Positions 38,100-48,525 of a stretch of DNA of 51,091 bases are shown here, piece by piece (position 1 is the first letter of the stretch; every line of letters begins with the position of its first letter). The notes beneath the pieces are model-generated. The model saw only the letters and a program-made list of their open reading frames with translations, did no database searches and had not been told where the DNA came from. This stretch comes from Clavibacter sp. Lineage in GTDB: Bacteria; Actinomycetota; Actinomycetes; Nanopelagicales; Nanopelagicaceae. A program made the translations under genes and the position numbers. Location of the stretch: NCBI GenBank assembly GCA_003569145.1, contig BGOH01000007.1, positions 1 through 51,091 of the forward strand, in the 5' to 3' direction.

Positions 38100-39332
38100 T
38101 TAATTACCCTCCTTTTCTTTTAAAGCTAGAGATGTCGGAAGGGCTGGAACTGGAAATGATGGCTCAGGCATTGGACCAACTTGATTTGCTAACTCTTCAG
38201 CCTTGATTTTTGAACGATCATAAATAGTCATTGCCCCAAGAACTGCTAAAACAACAGCTCCGGTAAATCCTGCAATAACAAATTGTGAAGCGCCTTGCTG
38301 AGTTAGAAGGCGAAGTGTGGCAACAACTAAAATCCAAGCAACATTTACTGGAATTAATACTTTCCAACCAAATTTCATGAATTGGTCATAACGCAACCTT
38401 GGCAGAGTTCCTCGTAGCCAGACAAAGAAAAAGAAGAATGCAAGAACTTTTAGGAAGAACCAGATGAAGCTAAACCAACCACCAAGCCAAGCTGATGTGA
38501 AGCCAAGTCCTGGAGGAGCACTTGGGCCTCCTAAAAATAAGGTAGTTGCAAGAGCAGAGACTGCAATGATGTTTACATATTCAGCCAAGAAGAACAGCGC
38601 AAACTTAAGTGATGAGTACTCAGTATGGAAGCCGCCAACTAATTCGCCTTCTGCTTCGGCTAAATCAAATGGCGCACGATTTGTCTCACCCACCATAGAA
38701 ATGACATAGATTGCAAATGAAGGGAAAAGAACAACAACATTCCACCATGTTGATTGAGCAGCAATTATGTCTCCGGTTGACATGGATCCGGCATAGATAA
38801 ATACACCAACAAATGAAAGTCCCATAGCAATTTCATAGGAGATAACTTGAGCGCTAGAGCGCAGCCCACCAAGTAGTGGATATGTCGAGCCTGAAGACCA
38901 GCCCGCTAAAACAATTCCATAAACCCCAATTGATGCTGTTGCTAGAACATATAAGACTCCAACTGGCAGATCAGTTAATTGCATGATTGTCTGCTCGCCA
39001 AAGAAATTAACTTCGCCAGTCAGGGGAATAACAGCAAAGGCCATAAAGCAAGTAGTGACGCTGATAATTGGGGCTATAACAAATACCGCGCGATCTGCTG
39101 CTGCCGGAATGATGTCCTCTTTCAAAGCTAGTTTCACGCCATCTGCTAAAGCTTGAACTAAGCCAAATGGACCAACTCGGTTTGGTCCCATACGCATCTG
39201 CATTCGAGCAACGATTCGTCTCTCGCCCCACACCGAGAGAAGTGTTAGTACGACACAGAGAGCAAATACGAGAACGCCTTTGGCAACTATTACCCAGGTT
39301 GGATCATCAAGAATTATCGATGCACTATTCAT
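38100..39332 (-). CDS. nuoH: NADH-quinone oxidoreductase subunit H
   Basis: Membrane subunit forming much of the quinone chamber, 410 residues, eight helices. Conserved [18 protein letters not shown] near residues 39-56, and the [22 protein letters not shown] quinone-site loop. Carries a hydrophilic C-terminal tail. Overlaps nuoG by 4 bp. Confidence 0.97.
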   Translation of the reverse strand: MNSASIILDDPTWVIVAKGVLVFALCVVLTLLSVWGERRIVARMQMRMGPNRVGPFGLVQALADGVKLALKEDIIPAAADRAVFVIAPIISVTTCFMAFAVIPLTGEVNFFGEQTIMQLTDLPVGVLYVLATASIGVYGIVLAGWSSGSTYPLLGGLRSSAQVISYEIAMGLSFVGVFIYAGSMSTGDIIAAQSTWWNVVVLFPSFAIYVISMVGETNRAPFDLAEAEGELVGGFHTEYSSLKFALFFLAEYVNIIAVSALATTLFLGGPSAPPGLGFTSAWLGGWFSFIWFFLKVLAFFFFFVWLRGTLPRLRYDQFMKFGWKVLIPVNVAWILVVATLRLLTQQGASQFVIAGFTGAVVLAVLGAMTIYDRSKIKAEELANQVGPMPEPSFPVPALPTSLALKEKEGN

Positions 39333-41683
39333 GCTCTCACCACCGATACTTCACCAGAAGTTATACCAAGGCTTTCAATTACTTTGCTATTAATGCTATT
39401 GCGAGGCACCCAGACAGAATCCTCGTCAATTGAATCAATCTGGCAAGGAAGTGTTATCTCGCCTCTTGGCGTTGAGATCCTAATTTGATCTCCATTTGCA
39501 ACACCCAAAGAATCTGCGCGGTTCTTAGAAATAACTGCAACTGATGGATGGGCTGTTCCCGCTAAATTATTTTCTCCATCTTGCATAGATCCAGAATCAA
39601 GAAGCAATCTCCAGGAGCATAGATTTGCTTTTCCGTTTGCAATTTTTGTTGCTTCACTATTTACCGGAGTAAAGCTCTCACGGTTATGCCAAGTACCGAG
39701 TGAGTTAAATTCATCTCTTGCCGAGCTAACGGTTGGAAGATTAATGCTAGTTCCCATCTCATCTGCAAGCATGGAAAGGATTCTCACATCACTTCTAGTT
39801 AGAGAATCTGGCACAGCTGCTTCAAAGAATCTTGCTCTGGATTCCCAATTAATAAACGTTCCACTCTTTTCGACAACTGCCGCAACTGGAAGGACAACAT
39901 CTGCAATCTGGGTTACTGCGCTCTGGCGAATTTCAAGTGAAACGATAAAAGCCTTCTCCATAATTGCTTGGTAATCAGGTGAGATATCAAGGGGATCAAC
40001 GCCGCCAACCAAAAGGGCGCCAATATTGCCTTTTTCTACCTCTTTTACTATTTCATCGCTATCAAGGCCAGGGTTACTTGGAAGACTTGAAACACCCCAG
40101 GCAGCTTGAAGATCAACCCTTGCAGCGTTATCGCTTACCGGTCTTGCTCCTGGAAGAAGATTAGATAGCGCTCCAGCTTCAAGTGCTCCTCGCTCGCCGG
40201 CTCTTCTTGGAATCCAGGCCAGCTTTGCACCGCTATTTGCAGCAAGAGCCACTGCAGCAGAAATTGCGCCAGAGCTCTCAGAGAGGCGCTCTCCAATAAG
40301 GATTACTGATTTATTAGAAAGATTTGAGATTTTTGAAATTACTGAAGCTTCACTGCCAGCTGGGGTTGAGATTAGTCCTGCTTTCAACTTCTTATTTCCG
40401 CGAGATGCAAAAGGAGCAACAGCTGTAATTTTCAATTCACGTTTTTTCACCTGCTTATAGAGGCGAAGGAAGACAATTGGTGATTCTTCTTCAGCTTCAA
40501 AACCAAGAAGAAGAACATGATCTGCTCTATCAAGGTCTTTGTAATTAACTTGAGTTCCCACAACATGTGAGGCTAAGAAGTTCTTCTCTTCCTTTGATGT
40601 CGCTCTTGAGCGAAAATCAATATCGTTTGTATTAAGGGCGATGCGAGCAAACTTGGAATATCCATAGGCATCCTCAAGAGTTGCTCTTCCGCCAACTAAT
40701 ACCGCAGAGCGATTTTCTTTTAATCCCTTTGCCGCAAGTGCTAAAGCCTCTGGCCATGAAGCCTCTCTTAATTGGCCACTCTCATCCCTAATTAATGGAG
40801 TAGTAATGCGATCTTTAGCGTTTACATACTTAAATGCCCAGCGCCCCTTATCGCAGTTCCACTCTTCATTAACCGCAGCATCATCTCCTGCCAGGCGGCG
40901 TAGAGTTTTTCCGCGACGAACATCGGTTCGCATGTCGCATCCTGATGCGCAGTGTTCGCAGGCAGAAGGGGTTGAAATTAGATCAAATGGACGGGCTCGG
41001 AAGCGATATGAAGCTCCAGTGAGCGCTCCCACAGGGCAGATTTGAACTGTATTTCCTGAGAAGTAAGACTCAAATGGTTCTTTCTCATAGATGCCAACTT
41101 GCTGAAGTGCGCCTCGCTCATTGAGAGTAATAAATGGATCTCCTGCAATCTGCTCAGAGAACCTAGTGCAGCGAGCGCAGAGAATGCAGCGTTCACGATC
41201 GAGAAGAACTTGCGAGGAAATATTGATTGGCTTTTCAAAGGTTCTCTTTGTTCCTTCAAACCTTGATTCTTCGCGGCCATTACTCATCGCTTGATTCTGC
41301 AGCGGACACTCGCCGCCCTTATCGCAAACTGGACAATCAAGTGGGTGGTTAATTAACAATAGCTCCATAACACCTTGTTGCGCCTTATCGGCAACAGCTG
41401 AGGTGAGTTGAGTATTAACAATCATTCCTGGCTCAACTGGAATGGTGCAAGAGGCTTGTGGTTTTGGAAACTTTCTTCCATTAACTTCAATCTCAACTAA
41501 ACATTGGCGGCATGCTCCAACAGGATCAAGAAGTGGGTGATCACAGAAACGTGGAATCTGAATTCCTAATTTCTCAGCAGCTCTAATTACTAAAGTTCCC
41601 TTTGGCACGCTGACTTCAAATCCATCGATAGTGAGAGTAATCATTTCTACCGCTGTCTCTGTTGCAATCTCTTGAGTGCTCAT
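39329..41683 (-). CDS. nuoG: NADH-quinone oxidoreductase subunit G
   Basis: 784-residue iron-sulfur subunit. N-terminal 2Fe-2S ferredoxin domain ([20 protein letters not shown]), His-ligated 4Fe-4S site ([17 protein letters not shown]), [10 protein letters not shown], and the molybdopterin-oxidoreductase-like domain beginning with [12 protein letters not shown]. Clusters are on the matrix arm between NuoF and NuoI. Frame is intact. Overlaps nuoEF by 4 bp (ATGA). Confidence 0.96.
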   Translation of the reverse strand: MSTQEIATETAVEMITLTIDGFEVSVPKGTLVIRAAEKLGIQIPRFCDHPLLDPVGACRQCLVEIEVNGRKFPKPQASCTIPVEPGMIVNTQLTSAVADKAQQGVMELLLINHPLDCPVCDKGGECPLQNQAMSNGREESRFEGTKRTFEKPINISSQVLLDRERCILCARCTRFSEQIAGDPFITLNERGALQQVGIYEKEPFESYFSGNTVQICPVGALTGASYRFRARPFDLISTPSACEHCASGCDMRTDVRRGKTLRRLAGDDAAVNEEWNCDKGRWAFKYVNAKDRITTPLIRDESGQLREASWPEALALAAKGLKENRSAVLVGGRATLEDAYGYSKFARIALNTNDIDFRSRATSKEEKNFLASHVVGTQVNYKDLDRADHVLLLGFEAEEESPIVFLRLYKQVKKRELKITAVAPFASRGNKKLKAGLISTPAGSEASVISKISNLSNKSVILIGERLSESSGAISAAVALAANSGAKLAWIPRRAGERGALEAGALSNLLPGARPVSDNAARVDLQAAWGVSSLPSNPGLDSDEIVKEVEKGNIGALLVGGVDPLDISPDYQAIMEKAFIVSLEIRQSAVTQIADVVLPVAAVVEKSGTFINWESRARFFEAAVPDSLTRSDVRILSMLADEMGTSINLPTVSSARDEFNSLGTWHNRESFTPVNSEATKIANGKANLCSWRLLLDSGSMQDGENNLAGTAHPSVAVISKNRADSLGVANGDQIRISTPRGEITLPCQIDSIDEDSVWVPRNSINSKVIESLGITSGEVSVVRA

Positions 41684-43608
41684 ACCTTCACCCCATCTGA
41701 TGTAAGAAGTGATGAGGCGGCAGGGCTAAAAGGTGATCCACCAATTCTCAAATGCTCTAAATACTCTTCACGGAAATATTTAATGGAGGAGATGATTGGG
41801 CTTGCTGCGCCATCAGCGAGTGCGCAGAATGAGCGACCAGCAATGTTGTCGCAGAGATCAAGTAATTTCTCAAGATCTGCTTGCTCGCCTTTTCCTGCAT
41901 CAAGATCTTTAAGGATTTGAACTAACCACCAGGTGCCCTCACGGCAAGGGGTGCATTTTCCGCATGATTCATGCTTATAAAACTCAGTCCAGCGAAGGAC
42001 CGCTCTAACTACGCTAGTTGTCTCATCAAATATTTGCAGCGCTTTGGTTCCAAGCATTGAACCAGCTGCGGCAACGCCTTCATAATCAAGTGGGATATCT
42101 AGATGTTCATCAGTAAATATCGGAGTTGATGAACCACCAGGAGTCCAGAACTTCAACTTATTGCCATTACGCATTCCCCCAGCCATATCAATTAGCTCGC
42201 GAAGCGTTATGCCAAGTGGTGCTTCAAACTGTCCAGGATTTTTTACATGCCCTGAAAGTGAGTAGAGCGTAAAGCCTTTGCTCTTCTCTGTTCCAAGTGA
42301 TGCAAACCATTGGGCTCCGTTATTAATAATTGCTGGAACGGATGCAACTGATTCAACGTTATTAACCACAGTTGGACGGGCATATAGACCTGCTATTGCT
42401 GGAAATGGTGGGCGAAGTCTTGGTTGGCCGCGGAAACCTTCAAGAGAATCAAGAAGCGCAGTCTCTTCACCACAAATATATGCGCCAGCACCAACATGAA
42501 GTACTAGATCTAAATCAAAACCTTTACCTAAGATGTTCTTTCCAAGCAGCCCTGCTTTATAGGCATCTTCGATGGCTTGTTGAACTCGACGAATTACATG
42601 GGCTACTTCGCCGCGAATATAGATAAATGCATGTTTTGCTCTAATTGCATAAGAGCCAATGATTATTCCTTCAATTAAAACATGAGGATTAGCAAGCATT
42701 AGCGGGGTATCTTTACAAGTACCTGGCTCTGATTCATCAGCATTAACAACAAAGTAATGTTCTTTGTTATCGCCTTGCGGGATAAAGCCCCACTTCATAC
42801 CAGTTGGAAAACCTGCGCCGCCGCGGCCGCGTAGACCTGAATCCTTAACAGCTTGAATAACTTCATCTGGGCTCATATTTAGAGCCTTTTCAATAGCTTT
42901 ATAGCCGCCATTTCTACGATAGCCATCAAGGGTAAATGAATCCTTTTGATCATAGCTCTTGGTTAATTCTGGAGTTAATTTCTTATTGCCACTTTGCGCA
43001 ATCTTTAACCCTAGAAGAGTTGGCTCTCCTGCCGAAACCCCTTGGTTTGCAAGTCCATCATTAAGGCCTGCAAGAAGTGCTGAGTTCTCTTTCCAAGTTG
43101 GCAATTTATCTGGGCCGCGGGTTGGAGCTATTGGATTTCCTTGGCGCATTGAGTCAACTAGATCTTTAGCTGATTCAACGCTCTGATTGTCGTAGAACTC
43201 CCAGTTTGCCATAACAACAGGTGCGTAGTCACAAGCAGCATTACATTCAATGTGCTCTATTGAAACTTTGCCATCTGGCGTTACTCCATTGTTTTCAACA
43301 CCAAGATGTTCTTTAAGCGATTCAAATATCTCATCCCCACCCATAATTGCACATAAGGTGTTAGTGCAGACTCCAACATGATATTCACCGACAGGGCCAC
43401 GTTTATATTGAGTATAAAAAGTTGCTACCGCGCTAACTTCAGCGCTTTCTAGATTTAACTTCTTAGCAATTACTTCAATACTTTCAGGAGTCACATATCC
43501 ATCTTTAGATTGCGCAAAATGCAGAAGTGGCATGATGGCAGAACGCGAACGTGGATATCGATTAATAATCGAATCCATTACTAAATTATCAGAATCAGTT
43601 AATGGCAT
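41680..43608 (-). CDS. Fused NADH-quinone oxidoreductase subunits E and F
   Basis: One 642-residue frame covers both parts of the NADH-oxidising module. Residues 1-165 are NuoE (thioredoxin-like 2Fe-2S, cysteines 81/86 in CTNTLC and 122/126 in ECNAAC). Residues 210-642 are NuoF: FMN/NADH glycine loop [35 protein letters not shown] and the N3 cluster [12 protein letters not shown]. The linker (about 166-209, ending [13 protein letters not shown]) is free of ATG, GTG or TTG codons in frame, the first in-frame methionine being M245 within NuoF, so no separate nuoF start exists. No independent nuoE/nuoF stop is seen. Usually two genes; see findings. Overlaps nuoD by one base. Confidence 0.93.
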   Translation of the reverse strand: MPLTDSDNLVMDSIINRYPRSRSAIMPLLHFAQSKDGYVTPESIEVIAKKLNLESAEVSAVATFYTQYKRGPVGEYHVGVCTNTLCAIMGGDEIFESLKEHLGVENNGVTPDGKVSIEHIECNAACDYAPVVMANWEFYDNQSVESAKDLVDSMRQGNPIAPTRGPDKLPTWKENSALLAGLNDGLANQGVSAGEPTLLGLKIAQSGNKKLTPELTKSYDQKDSFTLDGYRRNGGYKAIEKALNMSPDEVIQAVKDSGLRGRGGAGFPTGMKWGFIPQGDNKEHYFVVNADESEPGTCKDTPLMLANPHVLIEGIIIGSYAIRAKHAFIYIRGEVAHVIRRVQQAIEDAYKAGLLGKNILGKGFDLDLVLHVGAGAYICGEETALLDSLEGFRGQPRLRPPFPAIAGLYARPTVVNNVESVASVPAIINNGAQWFASLGTEKSKGFTLYSLSGHVKNPGQFEAPLGITLRELIDMAGGMRNGNKLKFWTPGGSSTPIFTDEHLDIPLDYEGVAAAGSMLGTKALQIFDETTSVVRAVLRWTEFYKHESCGKCTPCREGTWWLVQILKDLDAGKGEQADLEKLLDLCDNIAGRSFCALADGAASPIISSIKYFREEYLEHLRIGGSPFSPAASSLLTSDGVKV

Positions 43609-44936
43609 TAGCGGTCCACATCTCCCATCACAGGATCGATGGAAGCAACAGCTGCAACGACATCAGCTATTAGCGAGCCTTCACACATTGCAGATGTCGA
43701 TTGAAGATTACTAAATGAAGGAGCACGGAAATGAACGCGATATGGGCGAGTGCCGCCATCGGAGACTAAATGGGCTCCAAGTTCACCTCTAGGTGATTCA
43801 ACTGGGGTGTAGACCTGACCGGCTGGAACTCTAAAACCTTCAGTGACAATCTTGAAGTGATGGATTAGCGCCTCCATAGAAGTTCCCATGATCTGGCGAA
43901 TGTGATCGAGAGAATTTCCAAGGCCATCTCCGCCAAGTGAGAGCTGAGCTGGCCAAGCAATCTTCTTATCGGCCACCATCACTGGCGCTCCTTCAAGTTT
44001 ATCTAGCTTGTCGCAGCACTGCTCAATGATTCTTAAAGATTGTTCAAGCTCCTGCATGCGAATTAAGAAGCGTCCATAGACATCGCAGGTATCAGCTGTG
44101 ATGACATCAAAGTCATAATTTTCATATCCACAATATGGTTGTGTCTTTCTTAAATCCCAAGGCATACCGGTTGAGCGAAGAACAGGGCCAGTAACTCCAA
44201 GGGTGATACAACCTGCAAGATCTAGATAGCCAACGCCTTTTGTTCTCTTGATCCAGATTGAATTACCAATCAATAGCTTGGCATTATCTTTAAAATTCTT
44301 TCTTAAATCCTTAATCAATTCTCTAATCCCAGCAACGGTTCCCTCTGGCAGATCTTGAGCAACTCCACCAGGACGGATATATGCCATGTTCATTCTTAGC
44401 CCTGAGACTTTTTCAAATACATCTAGAACTTTCTCTCTTTCGCGGAAGGCAAAAAACATCGGAGTTATTGCGCCAAGTTCTAGCGCTCCAGTTCCAAGTG
44501 CGACCATGTGGGATGAGATGCGATTAAATTCCATCATCATTACTCGAATAACAGATGCTCGCTCAGGGACATCATTAGTGATGCCTAAAAGCTTTTCTAC
44601 GCCTAGACAGTAAGTGCTTTCATTAAATAGCGGGCTTAAATAATCCATTCGGGTCACGAAAGTCACGCCTTGGGTCCAGGTGCGAAATTCAGTGTTTTTT
44701 TCAATTCCAGTATGTAGATAGCCAATTCCACATCTAAGTTCGGTAATTGTTTCGCCTTCAAGTTCAAGCATTAGACGTAGCACTCCATGAGTTGATGGAT
44801 GCTGAGGTCCCATGTTTACTACTACGCGCTCTTCTTTCGCGCTACCAATCTCACTTGCTACTTGATCCCAATCGCCGCCAGTAACTGAATAGATGGTTCC
44901 TTCAGTTGTCTCGCGAGATGATGCGAAAGTACTCAT
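43608..44936 (-). CDS. nuoD: NADH-quinone oxidoreductase subunit D
   Basis: 49-kDa subunit lining the quinone site, 442 residues. The quinone loop [19 protein letters not shown] and the C-terminal DPVMGDVDR are intact. Frame overlaps nuoC by 4 bp. Confidence 0.97.
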   Translation of the reverse strand: MSTFASSRETTEGTIYSVTGGDWDQVASEIGSAKEERVVVNMGPQHPSTHGVLRLMLELEGETITELRCGIGYLHTGIEKNTEFRTWTQGVTFVTRMDYLSPLFNESTYCLGVEKLLGITNDVPERASVIRVMMMEFNRISSHMVALGTGALELGAITPMFFAFREREKVLDVFEKVSGLRMNMAYIRPGGVAQDLPEGTVAGIRELIKDLRKNFKDNAKLLIGNSIWIKRTKGVGYLDLAGCITLGVTGPVLRSTGMPWDLRKTQPYCGYENYDFDVITADTCDVYGRFLIRMQELEQSLRIIEQCCDKLDKLEGAPVMVADKKIAWPAQLSLGGDGLGNSLDHIRQIMGTSMEALIHHFKIVTEGFRVPAGQVYTPVESPRGELGAHLVSDGGTRPYRVHFRAPSFSNLQSTSAMCEGSLIADVVAAVASIDPVMGDVDR

Positions 44937-45571
44937 CGATATGACCTCCTGTTATCAGGAGATGGGATTGTGGCTCCTACATATTCAACAGAGATACCAC
45001 CGAGTGGATAATCCTTGCGCTGGGGATGTCCTGGCCAATCATCTGGCATAAGAATTCTTGTCAGAGCTGGATGTCCATCAAAAATAATTCCAAACATGTC
45101 ATAAGCCTCGCGCTCATGCCAATTAGTTCCAGCCCAAACTTCAACCAAAGATGGAATGTGTGGATCTGAATCAGGAGCGCTTACTTCTAATCTAATTCTA
45201 CGATTATGTGTCATGGATAAGAGTTCATAGACTGCATGAAGTTCGCGCTGGCTATCTTCTGGATAATGAACTCCTGATACACCAAGACATACCTCAAAGC
45301 GAAGAGTCTCGGTATCTCGTAGGGTTTTAGCAACATCAAATAGGCGCTGTCTTTTAATATGCAGTGTTAATTCCCCGCGATCTACAACAACTTTCTCAAT
45401 AGCATCGTTAAATTCTGGAAATGCGCGCTCTAATTCATCTGTTACTTCATCAAAGTATGAACCGTATGGTTTTTGTGCTGAAGTTGGTGAGAAGCTAGAG
45501 CGAACCAGGCCGCCATATCCAGAAGTATCTCCAGTGCCCTGGATGCCAAATGAACCCTTCTGCTCGCTCAT
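44933..45571 (-). CDS. nuoC: NADH-quinone oxidoreductase subunit C
   Basis: 30-kDa subunit, 212 residues, with the signature [29 protein letters not shown]. The first 40 residues are a variable extension. It is separate from nuoD here, unlike the enterobacterial fusion. Starts 3 bp after nuoB. Confidence 0.96.
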   Translation of the reverse strand: MSEQKGSFGIQGTGDTSGYGGLVRSSFSPTSAQKPYGSYFDEVTDELERAFPEFNDAIEKVVVDRGELTLHIKRQRLFDVAKTLRDTETLRFEVCLGVSGVHYPEDSQRELHAVYELLSMTHNRRIRLEVSAPDSDPHIPSLVEVWAGTNWHEREAYDMFGIIFDGHPALTRILMPDDWPGHPQRKDYPLGGISVEYVGATIPSPDNRRSYR

Positions 45572-45574
45572 TAA

Positions 45575-46138
45575 TCAGCCCTGCTTTCCAAATACTGGGA
45601 TCTGATGAATAGGAGTAGCAGCAATAGCTGATGCTTCAACTTCCTTAACAATTTTCGCGCGATTTACTCCAAGCTTTTCGTTACCAATTTGATCATGAAG
45701 TTTCAAAATTGCATCCATCAACATCTCTGGCCTTGGCGGACAACCTGGAAGATAAATATCAACTGGGATTATGTGATCAACACCTTGGACGATTGCATAA
45801 TTGTTAAACATTCCACCAGATGAAGCGCATGCTCCCATTGATAGAACCCACTTAGGAGCTGCCATCTGATCATAAATCTGTCTAACTACCGGAGCCATCT
45901 TGTTTGATACTCGACCAGCCACAATCATTAAATCTGCTTGTCTTGGTGAAGCGCGGAAAACTTCCATACCAAATCGAGAGATGTCGTATTTACCGGCAGA
46001 GCCGATTGCCATCATCTCAATAGCGCAGCAAGCAAGACCAAAAGTTGCAGGCCAGAGCGAGTTCTTGCGCATATAGCCGGCAAGTTTTTCTACAGTTGTG
46101 AGTAGAAAACCGGAAGGTAATTTCTCTTCTAAGCCCAT
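45575..46138 (-). CDS. nuoB: NADH-quinone oxidoreductase subunit B
   Basis: PSST subunit carrying cluster N2, 187 residues. The ATG at 46138 ([10 protein letters not shown]) is 4 bases past the nuoA stop and is the family start; the frame is open further upstream but that reads through nuoA. N2 ligands: tandem CC in GLACCAIEM, then [11 protein letters not shown] and [10 protein letters not shown]. Confidence 0.96.
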   Translation of the reverse strand: MGLEEKLPSGFLLTTVEKLAGYMRKNSLWPATFGLACCAIEMMAIGSAGKYDISRFGMEVFRASPRQADLMIVAGRVSNKMAPVVRQIYDQMAAPKWVLSMGACASSGGMFNNYAIVQGVDHIIPVDIYLPGCPPRPEMLMDAILKLHDQIGNEKLGVNRAKIVKEVEASAIAATPIHQIPVFGKQG

Positions 46139-46142
46139 TTTC

Positions 46143-46505
46143 TTAATCCCATTCCAATCCGCCGCGGCGCCAGACATAGGTATAGGCCACAAATACAGTT
46201 GCAATAAAGATAACCATTTCAATAAGACCAAATAGAGCTAGTTGATCATAAGCAACTGCCCAGGGATAGAGGAAAACAATTTCGATATCAAAGATAATAA
46301 AGAGCATTGCAGTTAAAAAGTATTTGACCGGAAAGCGTCCGCCGCCTTGAGCTTGGGGACTTGGCTCTATTCCACATTCGTAAGCATCTAGCTTTGCTCT
46401 GTTATATCGCTTAGGTCCGGTTAGAGCTCCGGCAACCACTGAAAAAATGGCGAATCCAAATCCAATCGCTCCGATTACGATGATTGGTAGATATGGGTTG
46501 CTCAC
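46143..46505 (-). CDS. nuoA: NADH-quinone oxidoreductase subunit A
   Basis: 120 residues, three membrane helices, with [11 protein letters not shown] and [15 protein letters not shown], both diagnostic. Starts at GTG 46505. The 40-base gap to ubiE is too short for an obvious independent promoter, so the complex I genes may be read from the ubiE promoter. Confidence 0.96.
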   Translation of the reverse strand: MSNPYLPIIVIGAIGFGFAIFSVVAGALTGPKRYNRAKLDAYECGIEPSPQAQGGGRFPVKYFLTAMLFIIFDIEIVFLYPWAVAYDQLALFGLIEMVIFIATVFVAYTYVWRRGGLEWD

Positions 46506-46545
46506 AACGCCAAATCTTAGGTGAGCCTTAGAAATTCAGAGAAAT

Positions 46546-47241
46546 CTAGGAGCCCTTAAAGGCTGTGTGAACTGCCACAACTCCCCCTGTGAGGTTAATC
46601 CATGATGAATTCTTCCAGCCCACCGCCTCCATATCCCTTGCTAGCTCCTCCTGCTTGGGCCAGGCGCGGATTGATTCTGCAAGATAGCCATATGCAGCAG
46701 GGTTTGATGATCCTGATCTAGATAATTTTGGCAAGGCTTTCATTAAGTAATTCATATAAAGAATTCGAAATGGTTTAAAGGTGGGAGTCGAGAACTCTAC
46801 GATAACAATTCTTCCCCCAGGTTTAGTAACTCTTAGTGCCTCACGTAAAGCTCTTTTATAATCTTGGGTATTTCTTAAACCAAAAGAATTTGTTGTCAGA
46901 TCAAAGGTATTTTCCTTAAAGGCAAGATTGAGTGCATCGCCTTGGACAAAGTTTAAGTAGGGGCGAACCTTTCTTCCCTGATCTAACATTCCTTTTGAAA
47001 AATCAAGTGAGGTGACATCTGCTCCCGCCTTATGTAAGCCTTCACTAGATGAACCAGGGCCTGCTGCAATATCAAGAATTTTCATCCCTGGTTTTGGATT
47101 AATAATTTTCTGCACACTTCTTCGCCATCTTTTGGTTGCGCCCAGGCTAAGTAAATCGTTAAATAAGTCATAGCGACGAGCTACCCCGTCAAACATGGCG
47201 GCAACTTCTTCTGGATCTTTACCTAAATCTGCTCGACTCAC
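46546..47241 (-). CDS. ubiE: Demethylmenaquinone methyltransferase
   Basis: SAM-dependent C-methyltransferase for the last step of menaquinone synthesis (MenG/UbiE), 231 residues. RYDLFNDLLSLGATKRWR, SAM motif ILDIAAGPGSSSEGL, NSFGLRNTQDYKRALREALRV and GGRIVIVEFSTP are family signatures. First gene of the long ubiE-nuo-polyprenyl synthase run; divergent from menF with about 50 bp between. Confidence 0.95.
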   Translation of the reverse strand: MSRADLGKDPEEVAAMFDGVARRYDLFNDLLSLGATKRWRRSVQKIINPKPGMKILDIAAGPGSSSEGLHKAGADVTSLDFSKGMLDQGRKVRPYLNFVQGDALNLAFKENTFDLTTNSFGLRNTQDYKRALREALRVTKPGGRIVIVEFSTPTFKPFRILYMNYLMKALPKLSRSGSSNPAAYGYLAESIRAWPKQEELARDMEAVGWKNSSWINLTGGVVAVHTAFKGS

Positions 47242-47292
47242 TTACCTATCATCTCTACCGCTAGGCTAACTCCACAAGTTGAATGGAGCCCA

Positions 47293-48525
47293 ATGCCTAT
47301 CTCTGCAACCACCGAGCTACTTGGTGAACACCCCGAGCTTCTTGATATCGCAATTGCAGATATTAAGGATGAACAAATAACCTCTTGGGTTAGAGGCGGG
47401 GATGGCGTAATTGGTTTTGGAGTTTATAAATCCCACATTGTTAAGGGGCCAAACCGTTTTGAGCAGGCTCGCTCATGGTGGCGATCTGAGATAAGTACAT
47501 TAGATATTGCCAATAATGCCCATAGTTCAGGCAGTGGACCAATTCTCTTTACCTCTTTTTCATTTGATGAAGCAGAAGATTCCATTTTGATCATTCCTAA
47601 AGTTGTTGTGGGTCAATCAAATGGCAAATCTTGGATTACTTGGATCGGTGATGGTTCCCAGCCAAAGCTTGAAAGATGTGAAGATCTAGCTAGGCCATTA
47701 AATGTCTCTTGGAGCGGAAGTAATGGAGATATCTGGCGAGAGCGAGTAGCACTTGCTATTGGAAAGATTAAAGATGCAAAGCTAGATAAAGTCGTACTAG
47801 CTCGATTCTTAACCGGAAAGAGTGAAGAGAGAATTGATGTTCGAAGGCTATTAAGGCTGCTTGCCAAGGAATATCCCTCAACCTGGGTTTATTCCAATAG
47901 CGGTTTAGTTGGCGCAACTCCAGAGTTATTGGTTCGTTTGAGTAAATCTCTAATCACTTCGAGGGTCTTAGCCGGAACTATTCGAAAAACTGGTGATGAC
48001 GAAAGGGATTTAGCTCTTGCTGGCTCTCTTGCTAGATCATCAAAGGATTTGGAAGAGCATGAATATGCAGTTCAATCAGTTGCTGATGCGCTAGGTCCGT
48101 TATGCCGCTCAACTAATGTTCCTGAAACTCCATTTGTTCTGCATCTATCTAATGTCATGCATCTTGCAACCGATGTAACAGCAGTCTTATCTGACTCTGC
48201 AAACCCAGCAGATATTTTTGATCTAGCTTCCAGGCTACATCCATCAGCTGCCGTCTGTGGAACTCCGCGAGATCTAGCAAAGAAAGCAATTGATGAAATC
48301 GAGGGTATTTCACGTGGTCGTTATGCAGGTCCTGTTGGCTGGATAGATAGCAAGGGAGATGGTGAGTTAGCACTTGCGCTGCGTTGTGGTCAGATTACAA
48401 GTGATGGTAAGTCGATTCGGATCTATGCTGGATGTGGAATTGTTGCTGGATCTGATCCGGAACGAGAATACGCAGAGAGCCAGGCAAAGCTTCTGCCAAT
48501 GCGCTCTGCTCTAGAGAAGCACTAA
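47293..48525 (+). CDS. menF: Isochorismate synthase
   Basis: Chorismate-binding enzyme converting chorismate to isochorismate, the first committed step of menaquinone synthesis. 410 residues, C-terminal chorismate domain with LAGTIRKTGDDERDLAL, LHPSAAVCGTPRDLA and GRYAGPVGW. Together with menD and menC in the same segment this favours MenF over a siderophore or salicylate role. The end overlaps menD by 15 bp. Confidence 0.94.
   Translation: MPISATTELLGEHPELLDIAIADIKDEQITSWVRGGDGVIGFGVYKSHIVKGPNRFEQARSWWRSEISTLDIANNAHSSGSGPILFTSFSFDEAEDSILIIPKVVVGQSNGKSWITWIGDGSQPKLERCEDLARPLNVSWSGSNGDIWRERVALAIGKIKDAKLDKVVLARFLTGKSEERIDVRRLLRLLAKEYPSTWVYSNSGLVGATPELLVRLSKSLITSRVLAGTIRKTGDDERDLALAGSLARSSKDLEEHEYAVQSVADALGPLCRSTNVPETPFVLHLSNVMHLATDVTAVLSDSANPADIFDLASRLHPSAAVCGTPRDLAKKAIDEIEGISRGRYAGPVGWIDSKGDGELALALRCGQITSDGKSIRIYAGCGIVAGSDPEREYAESQAKLLPMRSALEKH

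Noticed and set aside
39167-39433. Plus-strand open frames opposite nuoG, nuoH and other nuo genes
   Set aside because: Shadows of well-conserved minus-strand genes with no recognisable family content.
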